DNA from: Polyangiaceae bacterium
GTDB taxonomy: Bacteria > Myxococcota_A > Polyangia > Polyangiales > Polyangiaceae
Direction: 5' to 3'
Length of the DNA stretch: 64,000 bases
Assembly (NCBI GenBank): GCA_025936115.1
Contig: JAICTZ010000026.1
Location: 1 to 64,000 of the forward strand
Both the position numbers and the translations under genes were made by a program. Position 1 is the first letter of the stretch, and every line of letters starts with the position of its first letter. The notes under the pieces are model-generated. The model had not been told where the DNA came from. It saw only the letters and a list, made by a program, of their open reading frames with translations, and ran no database searches. Shown in pieces: positions 15,505-23,625 of the stretch.

Positions 15505-16470
15505 GTGAATCCGCCTGAAGACACGCCTGGCCGGCTGCTCGCCGGCCGCTACGATCTCATTGAAGAACTCGGGCGCGGCGGTATGGCCGTCGTGTGGCGC
15601 GCCACGCAACGCGGTCCGGGGCGCTTCGCGCGCGCCGTCGCCGTCAAGCGCGTGCTGCCCGAGCTCAGGGGCACGCCGGACATTGCAGCCATGTTCGCGG
15701 AGGAAGCTCGCATCGGCGCCGAGCTCAACCATCCGAACGTGGTCGGCGTCCTCGACTACGGGCTCGACGAGTTCCACGAGCCGTACCTCGTGAGCGAATT
15801 CGTGAACGGGCTCGATCTCGGCGCTTGGATCCGTTCGCACGGAAGCCGCGGACTCGAGACCCCGTGGGAGATCGTCGCGGCGATCGGCATCGAGATGTTG
15901 CGCGGCCTCGCGTCGGCGCACGGTCGCTTGGATGCGCGCGGACAGCCGTCGTGCGTTTTGCATCGCGACGTGACGCCGGGCAATATTCTGCTCGACGTGT
16001 CGGGCGTCGTGAAGCTCGGTGATTTCGGGCTCGCCAAGGCGACCGATCGCGAGCGGCTCACGCGGCCCGACGTCGTCAAAGGCAAGGCCGCGTATCTTGC
16101 GCCCGAGCTCGTGCGCGGCGAACCGGCGAGTCCCCAGAGCGATCTCTTCGGGGTCGGTATCGTGCTCTGGGAAGCGCTCACGGGGGCCCGGCTGTTCCTC
16201 GGCGAAAACGAGATCGCTTCGGCGCTGCTCGTGCGCGACGCGCGCGTGCCGCTGCTCGGCATGAAGCGACCCGGGTTGCCGCTACAGCTCGCCCAGGCCA
16301 TCCATCGCGCGCTCGAGCGCGAGCCCGCGCGCCGTTTCGCGAGCGCGGGAGAGATGCTCGAGGCGCTCCGGCGTGTCCTGCGCGTGCTGCCAGCCTCCGT
16401 AGACGCCTTCACGCTCGCGCCGAGCTTTGCGGCCGCGCTCGCGCACCGGCCGAGCCTCGGCCGCACGTAA
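15505..16470 (+). CDS. Hanks-type serine/threonine protein kinase, soluble
   Basis: The 321-residue protein is almost entirely a kinase domain. It has the Gly loop Leu-Gly-Arg-Gly-Gly-Met-Ala near residue 22, the ATP-binding Lys48 in Ala-Val-Lys-Arg, and the catalytic His-Arg-Asp155-Val-Thr-Pro-Gly-Asn160. Asp173-Phe-Gly is followed by Ala-Pro-Glu near 195. All key residues for activity are present. No transmembrane or sensor domain follows, so it needs partner proteins for input. The start is GTG at 15505, close to the window's divergent promoter with the lectin gene. Targets are unknown; both genes may share control from 15372-15504. Confidence 0.9.
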   Translation: MNPPEDTPGRLLAGRYDLIEELGRGGMAVVWRATQRGPGRFARAVAVKRVLPELRGTPDIAAMFAEEARIGAELNHPNVVGVLDYGLDEFHEPYLVSEFVNGLDLGAWIRSHGSRGLETPWEIVAAIGIEMLRGLASAHGRLDARGQPSCVLHRDVTPGNILLDVSGVVKLGDFGLAKATDRERLTRPDVVKGKAAYLAPELVRGEPASPQSDLFGVGIVLWEALTGARLFLGENEIASALLVRDARVPLLGMKRPGLPLQLAQAIHRALEREPARRFASAGEMLEALRRVLRVLPASVDAFTLAPSFAAALAHRPSLGRT

Positions 16471-16514
16471 GTACGGGTGTTTGCCGCCCGCCGCGCCCCC
16501 CAGCCGGATGAATT

Positions 16515-16529
16515 TGATAGTCGTTTTCA
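16515..16529 (+). promoter_or_regulatory. Fur-box-like operator upstream of feoA
   Basis: TGATAGTCGTTTTCA fits the 7-1-7 Fur consensus TGATAAT-C-ATTATCA at 12 of 15 positions. It ends 25 bases before the feoA start. A near-identical site precedes bfd at 28940. Ferric-uptake repression of feoAB is the expected role. Confidence 0.75.
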
Positions 16530-16554
16530 GGTAGGCTAGCCTGCAGCTGTCGTC

Positions 16555-16893
16555 ATGCCGCCACGCGTCCAGCACCTCTCGGAGCTCGAGCTTGCCCAAA
16601 CGGCGGACATCGAACACGTGGGCGGCGAGCGCTCCTTCCGCCGGCGGCTGATGGAGCTCGGGCTCGTGCCGGGCACGCGCGTCGAGCTGAAAGCCGTCGC
16701 GCCGCTCGGCGATCCACTCGAGCTCCTCGTGCGCGGCGCCAGCCTTTCCATCCGGCGTGCCGACGCCGCGCTCGTGCGCGTCGTACGGGCGGCGCCGTCC
16801 CCCGCAAAAGCCGCGACCACGTCCCCGGCGAAAGCTGCCGAACCGGCGCCGCGCGGCCCGCTCAAGGCGACTCCGGTCCGAGGCGCGCAGTGA
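16555..16893 (+). CDS. feoA: ferrous iron transport protein A
   Basis: The 112-residue protein has a FeoA SH3-like domain at about 5-78, with Arg-Arg-Leu-Met-Glu-Leu-Gly-Leu-Val-Pro-Gly-Thr near 28 and Ser-Ile-Arg-Arg-Ala-Asp near 64. It is a small cytoplasmic partner of FeoB. A Pro/Ala/Lys-rich tail of about 30 residues is longer than in the usual 75-85-residue FeoA. Its TGA overlaps the feoB GTG. A Fur-box-like site lies just upstream. Confidence 0.92.
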   Translation: MPPRVQHLSELELAQTADIEHVGGERSFRRRLMELGLVPGTRVELKAVAPLGDPLELLVRGASLSIRRADAALVRVVRAAPSPAKAATTSPAKAAEPAPRGPLKATPVRGAQ

Positions 16894-19103
16894 CCGTCGG
16901 CGAGGGCGCGTCTCTCGTCGAACGAGGTCGTGAAGACAAGCACGAGCCGCCCGTCGTGGTGCTCGTCGGCAACCCGAACGTCGGCAAGACGAGCGTCTAC
17001 AATCAGCTTACCGGTGAGCGCGCTCACATCGGCAACTACCCGGGCGTCACCGTCGAGCAACGGAGCGGCCGGCTCGAGCTGCCCGGCCACGGCACGGTGA
17101 CGGTCATCGACTTGCCGGGCGCGTATTCGCTTTCCGCCCGCTCGGCTGAGGAGCAAATCGCCCTCGACGCGCTGCTCGGCCACGCGGGCCTAGAGCGGCC
17201 CTCACTCTGTGTCGTCGTGGTCGACGCGGGCCAATTGAGCCGAAATCTCTACCTCGTGCTCCAGCTCCTCGAGCTCGAGCTGCCGCTCGTCGTGGCGCTC
17301 AACATGCTCGACGAGGTGGCGCACAATCCGCCGAGCCCCACGGCGCTCTCGCGCTTTCTCGGCGTGCCCGTGGTCGTCACCGACGGCCGGCGCGGCACGG
17401 GCATGAACGAGCTCAAGCGCGTGATGAACGAACGCCTCGGCAAGCCCACGAGCACGCGCGTCGCCGTGAGCTACCCGCCCGCGCTCCTCGCGGACGCCGA
17501 GTGCGTCGCCGACGCGCTCCCCGCGGCCTGGCGCACGACGCCTGGCCGCGACCGCGCGCTCGCCCTTTGGGCGCTCGCGAGCGTCGAACCCGGCGACGAG
17601 CTACGCGATATCCCGCCCGGGCTCCGCGAGCGCTGCGACGAGGTGCGGCAGCGCGCGGAACCGCGCGACATCGATCGCGAGCTCATCGGCGCGCGCTACG
17701 CCTGTATCGACGGCGCCCTCGAGTCGCTCTATGCGCGGCTCGAACGCCACCCGCCGAAGCGTGCGTCGTCCGAGCGCGTCGATCGCGTGCTCTTACACCC
17801 CATCGCCGGCGTCGCGATTTTCATGCTGCTGATGCTGGTGGTGTTCCAGGCGCTCTTTTCTTGGTCGGATCCGGCGATCCGGGTGATCGAGCGCTCGATC
17901 GGCTGGCTCTCGGGCGAGCTCGTGCACTTTTTGCCCGCGGGAGTCCTGCGCGACCTGCTCGTCGAGGGCGTCATCGGCGGTGTCGGCAACGTGGTCGTGT
18001 TTTTGCCGCAAATCCTGCTGCTCTTCTTGATGATCGGGCTGCTCGAGGACTCAGGCTACATGGCGCGCGTCGCGTTCTTGATGGACCGCGTGCTGAAGAC
18101 GCTCGGCTTGCACGGGCGCGCTTTCGTGCCGATGCTGTCGGGCTTTGCCTGCGCCGTGCCCGCGATTTTGGCGACGCGCACGATGGAGCGACAGCGCGAC
18201 CGCCTGCTCACGATGCTCGTGATCCCGCTGATGACGTGCTCGGCGCGCCTGCCGGTGTACACGCTGATCATCGCGACGCTGTTCCCACCGTCGCACGTGT
18301 TCGGCCTGGTCCCGCTCCAGGGTCTCTTGATGGTGGGCATGTATGCGTTTGCGGTCGTGACGACGCTGGTCGTTGCGCTCGTGCTCGGTCGCACGGCGGT
18401 CCGCGGACGGCGCGTACCGCTCGTGCTCGAGCTGCCGCCGTACCGCATGCCGAGCCTAAGGCTCACGTTGCGCGGCATGCTCGAGCGAGCGCTCGTATTC
18501 TTGAAGGAAGCCGGCACGGTGATCCTCGCGTGCACGGTGGCGCTCTGGGCTCTGCTCGCGTTCCCTCGCCTGCCCGAGCACGAGCCCGAACGCACGCCGA
18601 GCGCCGAAGCACGCGCCGCCGAAGCGCGCGTGACCACGCCGCCGGTGCACCCGACGGCCCCCGAACCCTCGCGTTCCGAACGCCGCATCGAGCAGAGCTA
18701 CGGTGGTCGCCTCGGCAAGGCCATCGAGCCCGTGTTCGCGCCGCTCGGCTTCGATTGGAAGATCGACGTGGGGATCATCGGCGCGTTCGCGGCGCGCGAG
18801 GTGTTCATCTCGACGCTCGGGCTGGTCTACGGCGTGGGTGACACGGACGACCAAGCGCTGCCGCTCCGCGAGAAGCTCCGTCACGAAACACAGGGCGGCA
18901 AGGTGCGTTACACGCCGCTCGTCGGGCTCTCGTTGCTGGTGTTTTTCGCGCTTTCCTGCCAGTGCATGAGCACGCTCGCCGTCGTGCGGAAGGAAACGCA
19001 GAGCCTGAAATGGCCTGCATTCCTCTTCGCCTACATGACGACACTCGCCTACACGCTGAGTTTCCTCGTGTATCAGTGCGGTAAGCTCCTGGGTTTTAGC
19101 TGA
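16890..19103 (+). CDS. feoB: ferrous iron transporter B
   Basis: The 737-residue protein has an N-terminal GTPase domain with Gly-Asn-Pro-Asn-Val-Gly-Lys-Thr-Ser (about 27-35). Asp-Leu-Pro-Gly-Ala-Tyr-Ser lies near 75 and Asn-Met-Leu-Asp near 137. A membrane part from about 310 carries repeated hydrophobic helices and the gate-type segments (Cys-Ala-Val-Pro-Ala-Ile near 425). It imports Fe2+ across the inner membrane. GTG at 16890 overlaps the feoA stop (GTGA). A charged Glu/Ala-rich loop lies at about 565-600. No FeoC gene follows. Confidence 0.95.
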   Translation: MTVGEGASLVERGREDKHEPPVVVLVGNPNVGKTSVYNQLTGERAHIGNYPGVTVEQRSGRLELPGHGTVTVIDLPGAYSLSARSAEEQIALDALLGHAGLERPSLCVVVVDAGQLSRNLYLVLQLLELELPLVVALNMLDEVAHNPPSPTALSRFLGVPVVVTDGRRGTGMNELKRVMNERLGKPTSTRVAVSYPPALLADAECVADALPAAWRTTPGRDRALALWALASVEPGDELRDIPPGLRERCDEVRQRAEPRDIDRELIGARYACIDGALESLYARLERHPPKRASSERVDRVLLHPIAGVAIFMLLMLVVFQALFSWSDPAIRVIERSIGWLSGELVHFLPAGVLRDLLVEGVIGGVGNVVVFLPQILLLFLMIGLLEDSGYMARVAFLMDRVLKTLGLHGRAFVPMLSGFACAVPAILATRTMERQRDRLLTMLVIPLMTCSARLPVYTLIIATLFPPSHVFGLVPLQGLLMVGMYAFAVVTTLVVALVLGRTAVRGRRVPLVLELPPYRMPSLRLTLRGMLERALVFLKEAGTVILACTVALWALLAFPRLPEHEPERTPSAEARAAEARVTTPPVHPTAPEPSRSERRIEQSYGGRLGKAIEPVFAPLGFDWKIDVGIIGAFAAREVFISTLGLVYGVGDTDDQALPLREKLRHETQGGKVRYTPLVGLSLLVFFALSCQCMSTLAVVRKETQSLKWPAFLFAYMTTLAYTLSFLVYQCGKLLGFS

Positions 19104-19246
19104 AGCGGCCGCGACGAGCAGGGCGCCCGATCCGCGTGCGGCGCGACGAATCTCGAGCGATAAGTATAAGTTCGCTTGAGCGAAGGAAATCTCGACTGCG
19201 CCTGGACGGACCCCTGGGAACCGGCTAACTCTAATGTTTGCGGTCC

Positions 19247-19777
19247 ATGCCATTCGCGGGCGAGCAGCGTCTCCCGAGACTTCCCCTTTCATGGATGGAA
19301 TGGGGCTTGCGGCGCATCCCGCCTTTCGTGGGCGCTCGCACGATCACGGCCGCGCTCCGGCTCGCCGGCGCGCACGTGGCGAGCTCGACCTGCTTTTGGG
19401 GCATGCCGACGCTCACGGGCCCGGGTGACATTGCGTCCCGGCTCCGCATCGGCGAGCTCGGCGGCCTCAATTTCGGCTGTTTTTTCGAGCTCGACGCCGA
19501 GGTCACGCTCGAGGATCACGTCTCGGTCGGTCACGAGGTGATGTTTCTCACTCGCACGCGCGATCCGAAACGGCGCGAGCGCCGGGGCACGCTAGCGGCG
19601 CCGAAGCCCATTCGCGTCGGGGCGGGCAGCTGGCTCGGAGCGCGCGCAGTCGTGCTCCCGGGCGTGACGATCGGCGCGGGTTCGGTCGTCGGCGCGAGCG
19701 TGGTCGTCCGTGACGACGTGCCGCCGAACACGCTGCTCATGGGCAGCCGCAAGCTGTCACTGGCAAAATGGCGTTGA
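19247..19777 (+). CDS. left-handed beta-helix (hexapeptide) acyltransferase
   Basis: The 176-residue protein ends in hexapeptide repeats (Gly-Ala-Arg-Ala-Val-Val-Leu-Pro-Gly-Val-Thr-Ile-Gly-Ala-Gly-Ser near residue 135). These form the trimeric beta-helix of acyl/acetyltransferases in the WcaF/LacA group. The residue after Glu-Asp-His-Val-Ser-Val-Gly-His near 95 may be part of the active site. I chose the ATG at 19247; a TTG nine bases upstream is possible. It lies 28 bases before the acyl carrier protein gene and probably belongs to that operon. It may transfer the acyl group made there to a sugar. Confidence 0.8.
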   Translation: MPFAGEQRLPRLPLSWMEWGLRRIPPFVGARTITAALRLAGAHVASSTCFWGMPTLTGPGDIASRLRIGELGGLNFGCFFELDAEVTLEDHVSVGHEVMFLTRTRDPKRRERRGTLAAPKPIRVGAGSWLGARAVVLPGVTIGAGSVVGASVVVRDDVPPNTLLMGSRKLSLAKWR

Positions 19778-19805
19778 AGGGGCGGAGAGAGGTCGAAAGA
19801 TATTC

Positions 19806-20111
19806 ATGATTGCGCGCACCGACGCATACGACATCGTTCTCAAGAGCTTGACGGAGGTATTCGCCCAAATAGGCACGCCTGCTCCCGACAAGGTCGGCGA
19901 GGACACCGTGCTCGTGGGTAACGACGCCGTGCTCGATTCACTCGGCGTCGTGCAGCTAATCGTGGAAGTCGAGCAGCGCCTCGAAGAAACGCACGGCGTC
20001 TCGCTGACGCTCGCCAACGACAAGGCCATGTCCCAGCGCAACAGCCCCTTTCGCACGGTCGGCGTGTTCGCCGAACACGTCGTAGCCACGGCGCTCGAGG
20101 CGGCGTCGTGA
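19806..20111 (+). CDS. free-standing acyl carrier protein
   Basis: The 101-residue acidic protein has the phosphopantetheine attachment site Asp-Ser-Leu-Gly-Val near residue 57, with Ser as the modified residue. Flanking helices are typical of acyl carrier proteins. It should hold an acyl or aryl group as a thioester. It is longer than housekeeping AcpP (about 78) and is not next to fab genes. Its TGA overlaps the GTG of the SDR gene. Partners are likely the adenylate-forming ligase (loading) and a hexapeptide acyltransferase (unloading). Confidence 0.85.
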   Translation: MIARTDAYDIVLKSLTEVFAQIGTPAPDKVGEDTVLVGNDAVLDSLGVVQLIVEVEQRLEETHGVSLTLANDKAMSQRNSPFRTVGVFAEHVVATALEAAS

Positions 20112-20818
20112 CGCCGAGCGAGCGCCCGGTGCTGCTCGTGACCGGGTCGCGCAAGGGCATCGGTCGCTACCTCGCCGAGCACTACCTGAAGAAGGGCTAT
20201 TTCGTCGAAGGCTGCAGCCGCGGCGACGGCGACATCGGCGATCCGAGCTACCACCACCACCACGTGGACGTCGCCGACGAGAAGGCCGTGCGCGGCATGG
20301 TGGCGGACATCACCAAGCGTCACGGCCGTATCGACGTCGTGCTCAACAACGCCGCCATCGCCAGCATGAATCACGTGCTGCTCACGCCGGCCAAGAGCGC
20401 CAACCGCATGCTCGAGGTCAACGTCACGGGCACGATGCTCGTGTGTCGCGACGCAGCCAAAGTGATGATGCGGCGCCGCTACGGCCGCATCGTCAACTTC
20501 ACCACCATCGTCGCGCCGATAGCGCTCGCGGGGGAAGCGGTCTACGCCGCGTCGAAGAGCGCAGTCGTCACCTTCACGCGCATTCTCGCGTTCGAGCTCG
20601 GGCAGTGGGGTATCACCTGCAACTCCTTCGGTGCGACGCCGATCATGACCGACATGATCCGCGGCGTGCCCCAGGACAAAATCGACGCCGTCGTGAACGG
20701 GCTTGCCATCAAGCGGCTCGGGACACCCGAAGACTGCGCGAACGTCTGCGATTTTTTCATCCATCCCGCGAGCGACAACATCACGGGCCAAGTCATCTAT
20801 CTCGGCGGCGTGACCTGA
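20108..20818 (+). CDS. short-chain dehydrogenase/reductase, FabG-like
   Basis: The 236-residue protein has the cofactor loop Thr-Gly-Ser-Arg-Lys-Gly-Ile-Gly (residues 12-19), Asn-Asn-Ala-Ala near 82 and the catalytic Tyr-Ala-Ala-Ser-Lys near 145. These are the classical SDR signatures. In this operon it may reduce a beta-keto group on the carrier protein, as FabG does, or oxidise a hydroxyl of the precursor. GTG at 20108 overlaps the acyl carrier protein stop. A run of four His lies near residue 50. Confidence 0.88.
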   Translation: MTPSERPVLLVTGSRKGIGRYLAEHYLKKGYFVEGCSRGDGDIGDPSYHHHHVDVADEKAVRGMVADITKRHGRIDVVLNNAAIASMNHVLLTPAKSANRMLEVNVTGTMLVCRDAAKVMMRRRYGRIVNFTTIVAPIALAGEAVYAASKSAVVTFTRILAFELGQWGITCNSFGATPIMTDMIRGVPQDKIDAVVNGLAIKRLGTPEDCANVCDFFIHPASDNITGQVIYLGGVT

Positions 20819-20830
20819 ACCTGCTCGCCG

Positions 20831-22174
20831 ATGACGGCCGCATGGTTTCTCGCACGCCTGCCCGAATGGGGCGACACGACCGCGCTCGTCTCCCACGGGC
20901 GCCGCACGAGCTACGCCGAGCTCGTCGGGACGACAGCCGCGTGGAAGGAGCGCTTCGCGGCGCGCGGCGTCGGCCCCGGACGAGTCGTCGCGATCGACGG
21001 CTCGTTTTCGGAGCAAGCGTGCAGCGCGTTCCTGGCGGCGATGGCGCTCGGCGCCGTGCTCGTGCCGCTCACGCGGCTCATGCGAGCGCAGCGCGAACGG
21101 TTTCTGCGCATCGCGGAGGTGTCGCTGCTCGTCGAGCTCGAGGAGGGCGACGCTTTCACGCTCAGCGAGCAGCCGTACACCGCGGCCAACGCGCTCTACC
21201 AAAAGCTCACGACGCGCGGCGCTCCTGGACTCGTGATCTTCTCGTCCGGCTCGACCGGAGCCCCCAAAGCCATCGTCCACGACCTCGCGGCCGTGCTCGA
21301 GAAGTTTCGGCAGGTCCGCCAAAAGAAGACGACCCTCACCTTCTTGCTCTTCGATCACATCGGCGGCATCGACACGATGCTGAACACGTTCGCGAGCGGG
21401 GGCACGATCGTGACGGTCGCCGACCGCACGCCCGAAGCCGTCGCGGACGCCATTCAAGCCGAGCGCGTCCACACGCTGCCGACCTCGCCCACCTTCCTCA
21501 ATTGGTTCTTGATGTCGGGCGTGGCGCAAACGCGCGACCTATCCTCACTCAAGGTCATCGCCTACGGCACCGAACCCATGCCGGAGAGCACGCTGCGCCG
21601 GCTGCACGAAATCTTCCCCGACGTGAGCCTGGTGCAGACGTACGGCATGTCCGAGCTCGGCGTGCTGCGCTCGCGTTCGAAGAGCTCCGATTCGCTCTGG
21701 ATCAAGTTCACGGGCGAAGGCTTCCAGACCAAAATCGTGGACGGAATCCTGTGGGTGAAAGCCGAAACGGCGATGCTCGGTTACCTGAACGCCCCCGATC
21801 TCTTCGACGCCGAGGGTTGGCTCAATACGCAGGATGCGGTCGAGGTGGACGGCGAATACCTGCGCATCCTCGGGCGCGCCTCCGATCTCATCAACGTCGG
21901 CGGCCAGAAGGTGTATCCGGCCGAGGTCGAAAACGCGCTACTTTCTCTCGACAACGTGCGGGAAGTGGCGGTCTTCGGCAAAACCCATCCGCTGATGGGG
22001 CAGATCGTCGCCGCGCGTTTCAATTTGAAGACGCCCGAGCCGCTCGATCTCTTCAAACGTCGAATGAATGCCCATTGTCGCGAGCGCCTCGCCAAGTATC
22101 AAATCCCGGTCTTCGTGGAGCTCGCGACCGAAGAGCAATACGGCACTCGCTTCAAGAAGCTCCGCCATGACTGA
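20831..22174 (+). CDS. adenylate-forming acyl ligase (AMP-binding family)
   Basis: The 447-residue protein has the AMP-binding loop Phe-Ser-Ser-Gly-Ser-Thr-Gly-Ala-Pro-Lys near residue 138 and Tyr-Gly-Met-Ser-Glu-Leu near 273. The hinge Gly-Arg-Ala-Ser-Asp-Leu-Ile-Asn-Val-Gly-Gly lies near 347, and a C-terminal Lys near 440 could be the adenylation Lys. It is somewhat shorter than typical acyl-CoA ligases (500 or more), like small ligases that load a carrier protein. It probably activates a carboxylic acid for the neighbouring acyl carrier protein. It overlaps the next gene by eight bases. Confidence 0.88.
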   Translation: MTAAWFLARLPEWGDTTALVSHGRRTSYAELVGTTAAWKERFAARGVGPGRVVAIDGSFSEQACSAFLAAMALGAVLVPLTRLMRAQRERFLRIAEVSLLVELEEGDAFTLSEQPYTAANALYQKLTTRGAPGLVIFSSGSTGAPKAIVHDLAAVLEKFRQVRQKKTTLTFLLFDHIGGIDTMLNTFASGGTIVTVADRTPEAVADAIQAERVHTLPTSPTFLNWFLMSGVAQTRDLSSLKVIAYGTEPMPESTLRRLHEIFPDVSLVQTYGMSELGVLRSRSKSSDSLWIKFTGEGFQTKIVDGILWVKAETAMLGYLNAPDLFDAEGWLNTQDAVEVDGEYLRILGRASDLINVGGQKVYPAEVENALLSLDNVREVAVFGKTHPLMGQIVAARFNLKTPEPLDLFKRRMNAHCRERLAKYQIPVFVELATEEQYGTRFKKLRHD

Positions 22175-22763
22175 AAGGCTGCCCAGCGACGAACGTGGCC
22201 CCGCGTGGCAACGAGCCGCCGTCGCGCTCCGCAACGAAGTCGTCGGCATTCACCCGCGGCTTCACGCCTACAATCTCGCGGCGCGGCTCTTGCCCGCGCG
22301 TGCGTCCGGTGAGCTCAGAGCGCGGCTGTTGCGGCTCGTCGGCTTCCGCGTCGGCGCGGGCACGTCGGTCGAAGGTGAGCTGCGTCTGACCGGCGATCGC
22401 CGGGTCGTGTCACGGCTCGCCATCGGGCGCGATACGACGATCGGCGGCGAGTGCACCTTCGATTTGCTCGAGACCCTGACCATCGGCGACCGGGTGACGA
22501 TCGAGCCGGGCGTCATGATCCTCACGAGCACGCACGAGCTCGATTCACCGGCGCATCGCGCGGGCCCGTTGATTTTGAAGCCCGTGACGATCGCCGACGG
22601 AGCCTGGATCCGCGCGCGCTCCATCATCCTACCCGGCGTGAACGTCGGCGAGGGTGCCATCGTCGACGCGGGCGCCGTCGTGAACAAGAATGTCGAGCCC
22701 GACACGCGCGTCGGCGGCATCCCCGCGAATAAGCTCGAGGCGCTCGGCGGCGCGCATGCGTAA
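22167..22763 (+). CDS. hexapeptide-repeat acyltransferase (second)
   Basis: The 198-residue protein has an N-terminal helical part followed by hexapeptide repeats (Ile-Gly-Arg-Asp-Thr-Thr-Ile-Gly-Gly; Ile-Glu-Pro-Gly-Val-Met-Ile-Leu). Residues Ser-Thr-His-Glu near 113 are where the catalytic His sits in this group, and it ends Val-Gly-Gly-Ile-Pro-Ala-Asn. It resembles maltose/galactoside O-acetyltransferases and the acyltransferases of polysaccharide loci. ATG at 22167 overlaps the ligase stop and its own stop overlaps the hydrolase gene. It is a likely final transferase of the operon. Confidence 0.85.
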   Translation: MTERLPSDERGPAWQRAAVALRNEVVGIHPRLHAYNLAARLLPARASGELRARLLRLVGFRVGAGTSVEGELRLTGDRRVVSRLAIGRDTTIGGECTFDLLETLTIGDRVTIEPGVMILTSTHELDSPAHRAGPLILKPVTIADGAWIRARSIILPGVNVGEGAIVDAGAVVNKNVEPDTRVGGIPANKLEALGGAHA

Positions 22764-23610
22764 AGGCACGCTCTTCGGCTCGGGAGTCCTCGCGCTCACC
22801 ATCATCATGTTCTCGCTCTCCCCCCTCTTCGAACGCTTCTTCGGCCGCCCGCGGCTGCGATTTCCCTATCTCTCGCGACCGATCGCGGACAGCGCCTACG
22901 ACGCGCTCGCCGCCCAGCCCGGCTGGGCGAAGGCGAAGCTCGAGGTCGCGCCCGGCATCACGCTGAACGGCCTGATTCGCAGGCCCGCGAGCTCGAGCGC
23001 CCCGTGGATCCTCTACTATCCGGGCAACGACGCTTCACAGCTCACGCAAGGGCAGGCGTTCTTGATTCGCCTGGCGGGTGACCGCGACTACGGCATGGCC
23101 GTGTTCGCTTACCGCGGCTACGACTCGTCCAGCGGCACGAGCTCACGCGCGGGGATCGCCGCGGACGCGCCGGAAATCTTGTCGCGACTCTGCGCCGCAG
23201 AGCATTTGGCGCCCCAGCGCGTGCACGTGATGGGCTTCTCGATCGGCGGTCACTTCGCCGTGCACGCCGTGCGGGGCGCGGTCGCGCAGAACCTTAGACC
23301 GAAGACGCTCACGCTCCTCGCGAGCGTCAACGACATCGTCATGTACCACCGCTCGGCCTGGGAAAAGCTGAGCCCCGGGGAGGATTACCAGACGGCGCCG
23401 CTGCTCGCGGACGTGCCGGCGCCCGTGCTCGTGCTCCAGGGCGCGGGCGACAAGACGTTCGGAGGGCCCGAGCAGGGTCGCGCGATCGCCGCGGCGCTCG
23501 GCGCGCGCGCGACGTATCACGAGCTGCCGGACGTCGACCACGTGGCGCTGCTCTCCGACGCGACGGCGCTCGATTTCGTGCGAAAATTCGTCGCCGACCA
23601 AACGCGCTGA
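22756..23610 (+). CDS. membrane-anchored alpha/beta hydrolase
   Basis: The 284-residue protein starts with a basic residue cluster and one hydrophobic helix (about 8-25), so it is probably anchored with the enzyme part outside the cytoplasm. The nucleophile elbow Gly-Phe-Ser-Ile-Gly-Gly lies near 160, an acid Asp in Gly-Ala-Gly-Asp-Lys near 235, and His in Asp-Val-Asp-His near 265. These form a Ser-Asp-His triad. It resembles BEM46/ABHD13-like serine hydrolases. As last gene of the acyl operon it may release, edit or transfer the acyl product. Its final codons lie in a hairpin shared with the next gene. Confidence 0.82.
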   Translation: MRKGTLFGSGVLALTIIMFSLSPLFERFFGRPRLRFPYLSRPIADSAYDALAAQPGWAKAKLEVAPGITLNGLIRRPASSSAPWILYYPGNDASQLTQGQAFLIRLAGDRDYGMAVFAYRGYDSSSGTSSRAGIAADAPEILSRLCAAEHLAPQRVHVMGFSIGGHFAVHAVRGAVAQNLRPKTLTLLASVNDIVMYHRSAWEKLSPGEDYQTAPLLADVPAPVLVLQGAGDKTFGGPEQGRAIAAALGARATYHELPDVDHVALLSDATALDFVRKFVADQTR

Positions 23611-23625
23611 GTATTTCAGCGCGTT
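23601..23625. terminator. perfect hairpin between convergent genes
   Basis: AACGCGCTGA (23601-23610) pairs exactly with TCAGCGCGTT (23616-23625) around a five-base loop. The left arm contains the hydrolase stop and the right arm enters the acyltransferase stop at 23625-23627. There is no long T-run, but the symmetry suits a bidirectional terminator. Confidence 0.6.

Noticed and set aside
20230..20265. Four consecutive His residues as a tag or metal site in the SDR
   Set aside because: A short His run near residue 50 in an otherwise normal SDR; it may be chance and no other metal ligands are near.
19757..21529. Long minus-strand frame opposite ACP, SDR and ligase
   Set aside because: Antisense of three well-supported genes, rich in Arg, His and Asp; no motif or start signal.
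20443..22170. Long second plus-strand frame across the SDR and ligase genes
   Set aside because: It is Arg/His/Pro-rich without motifs and overlaps two well-supported genes in another frame.
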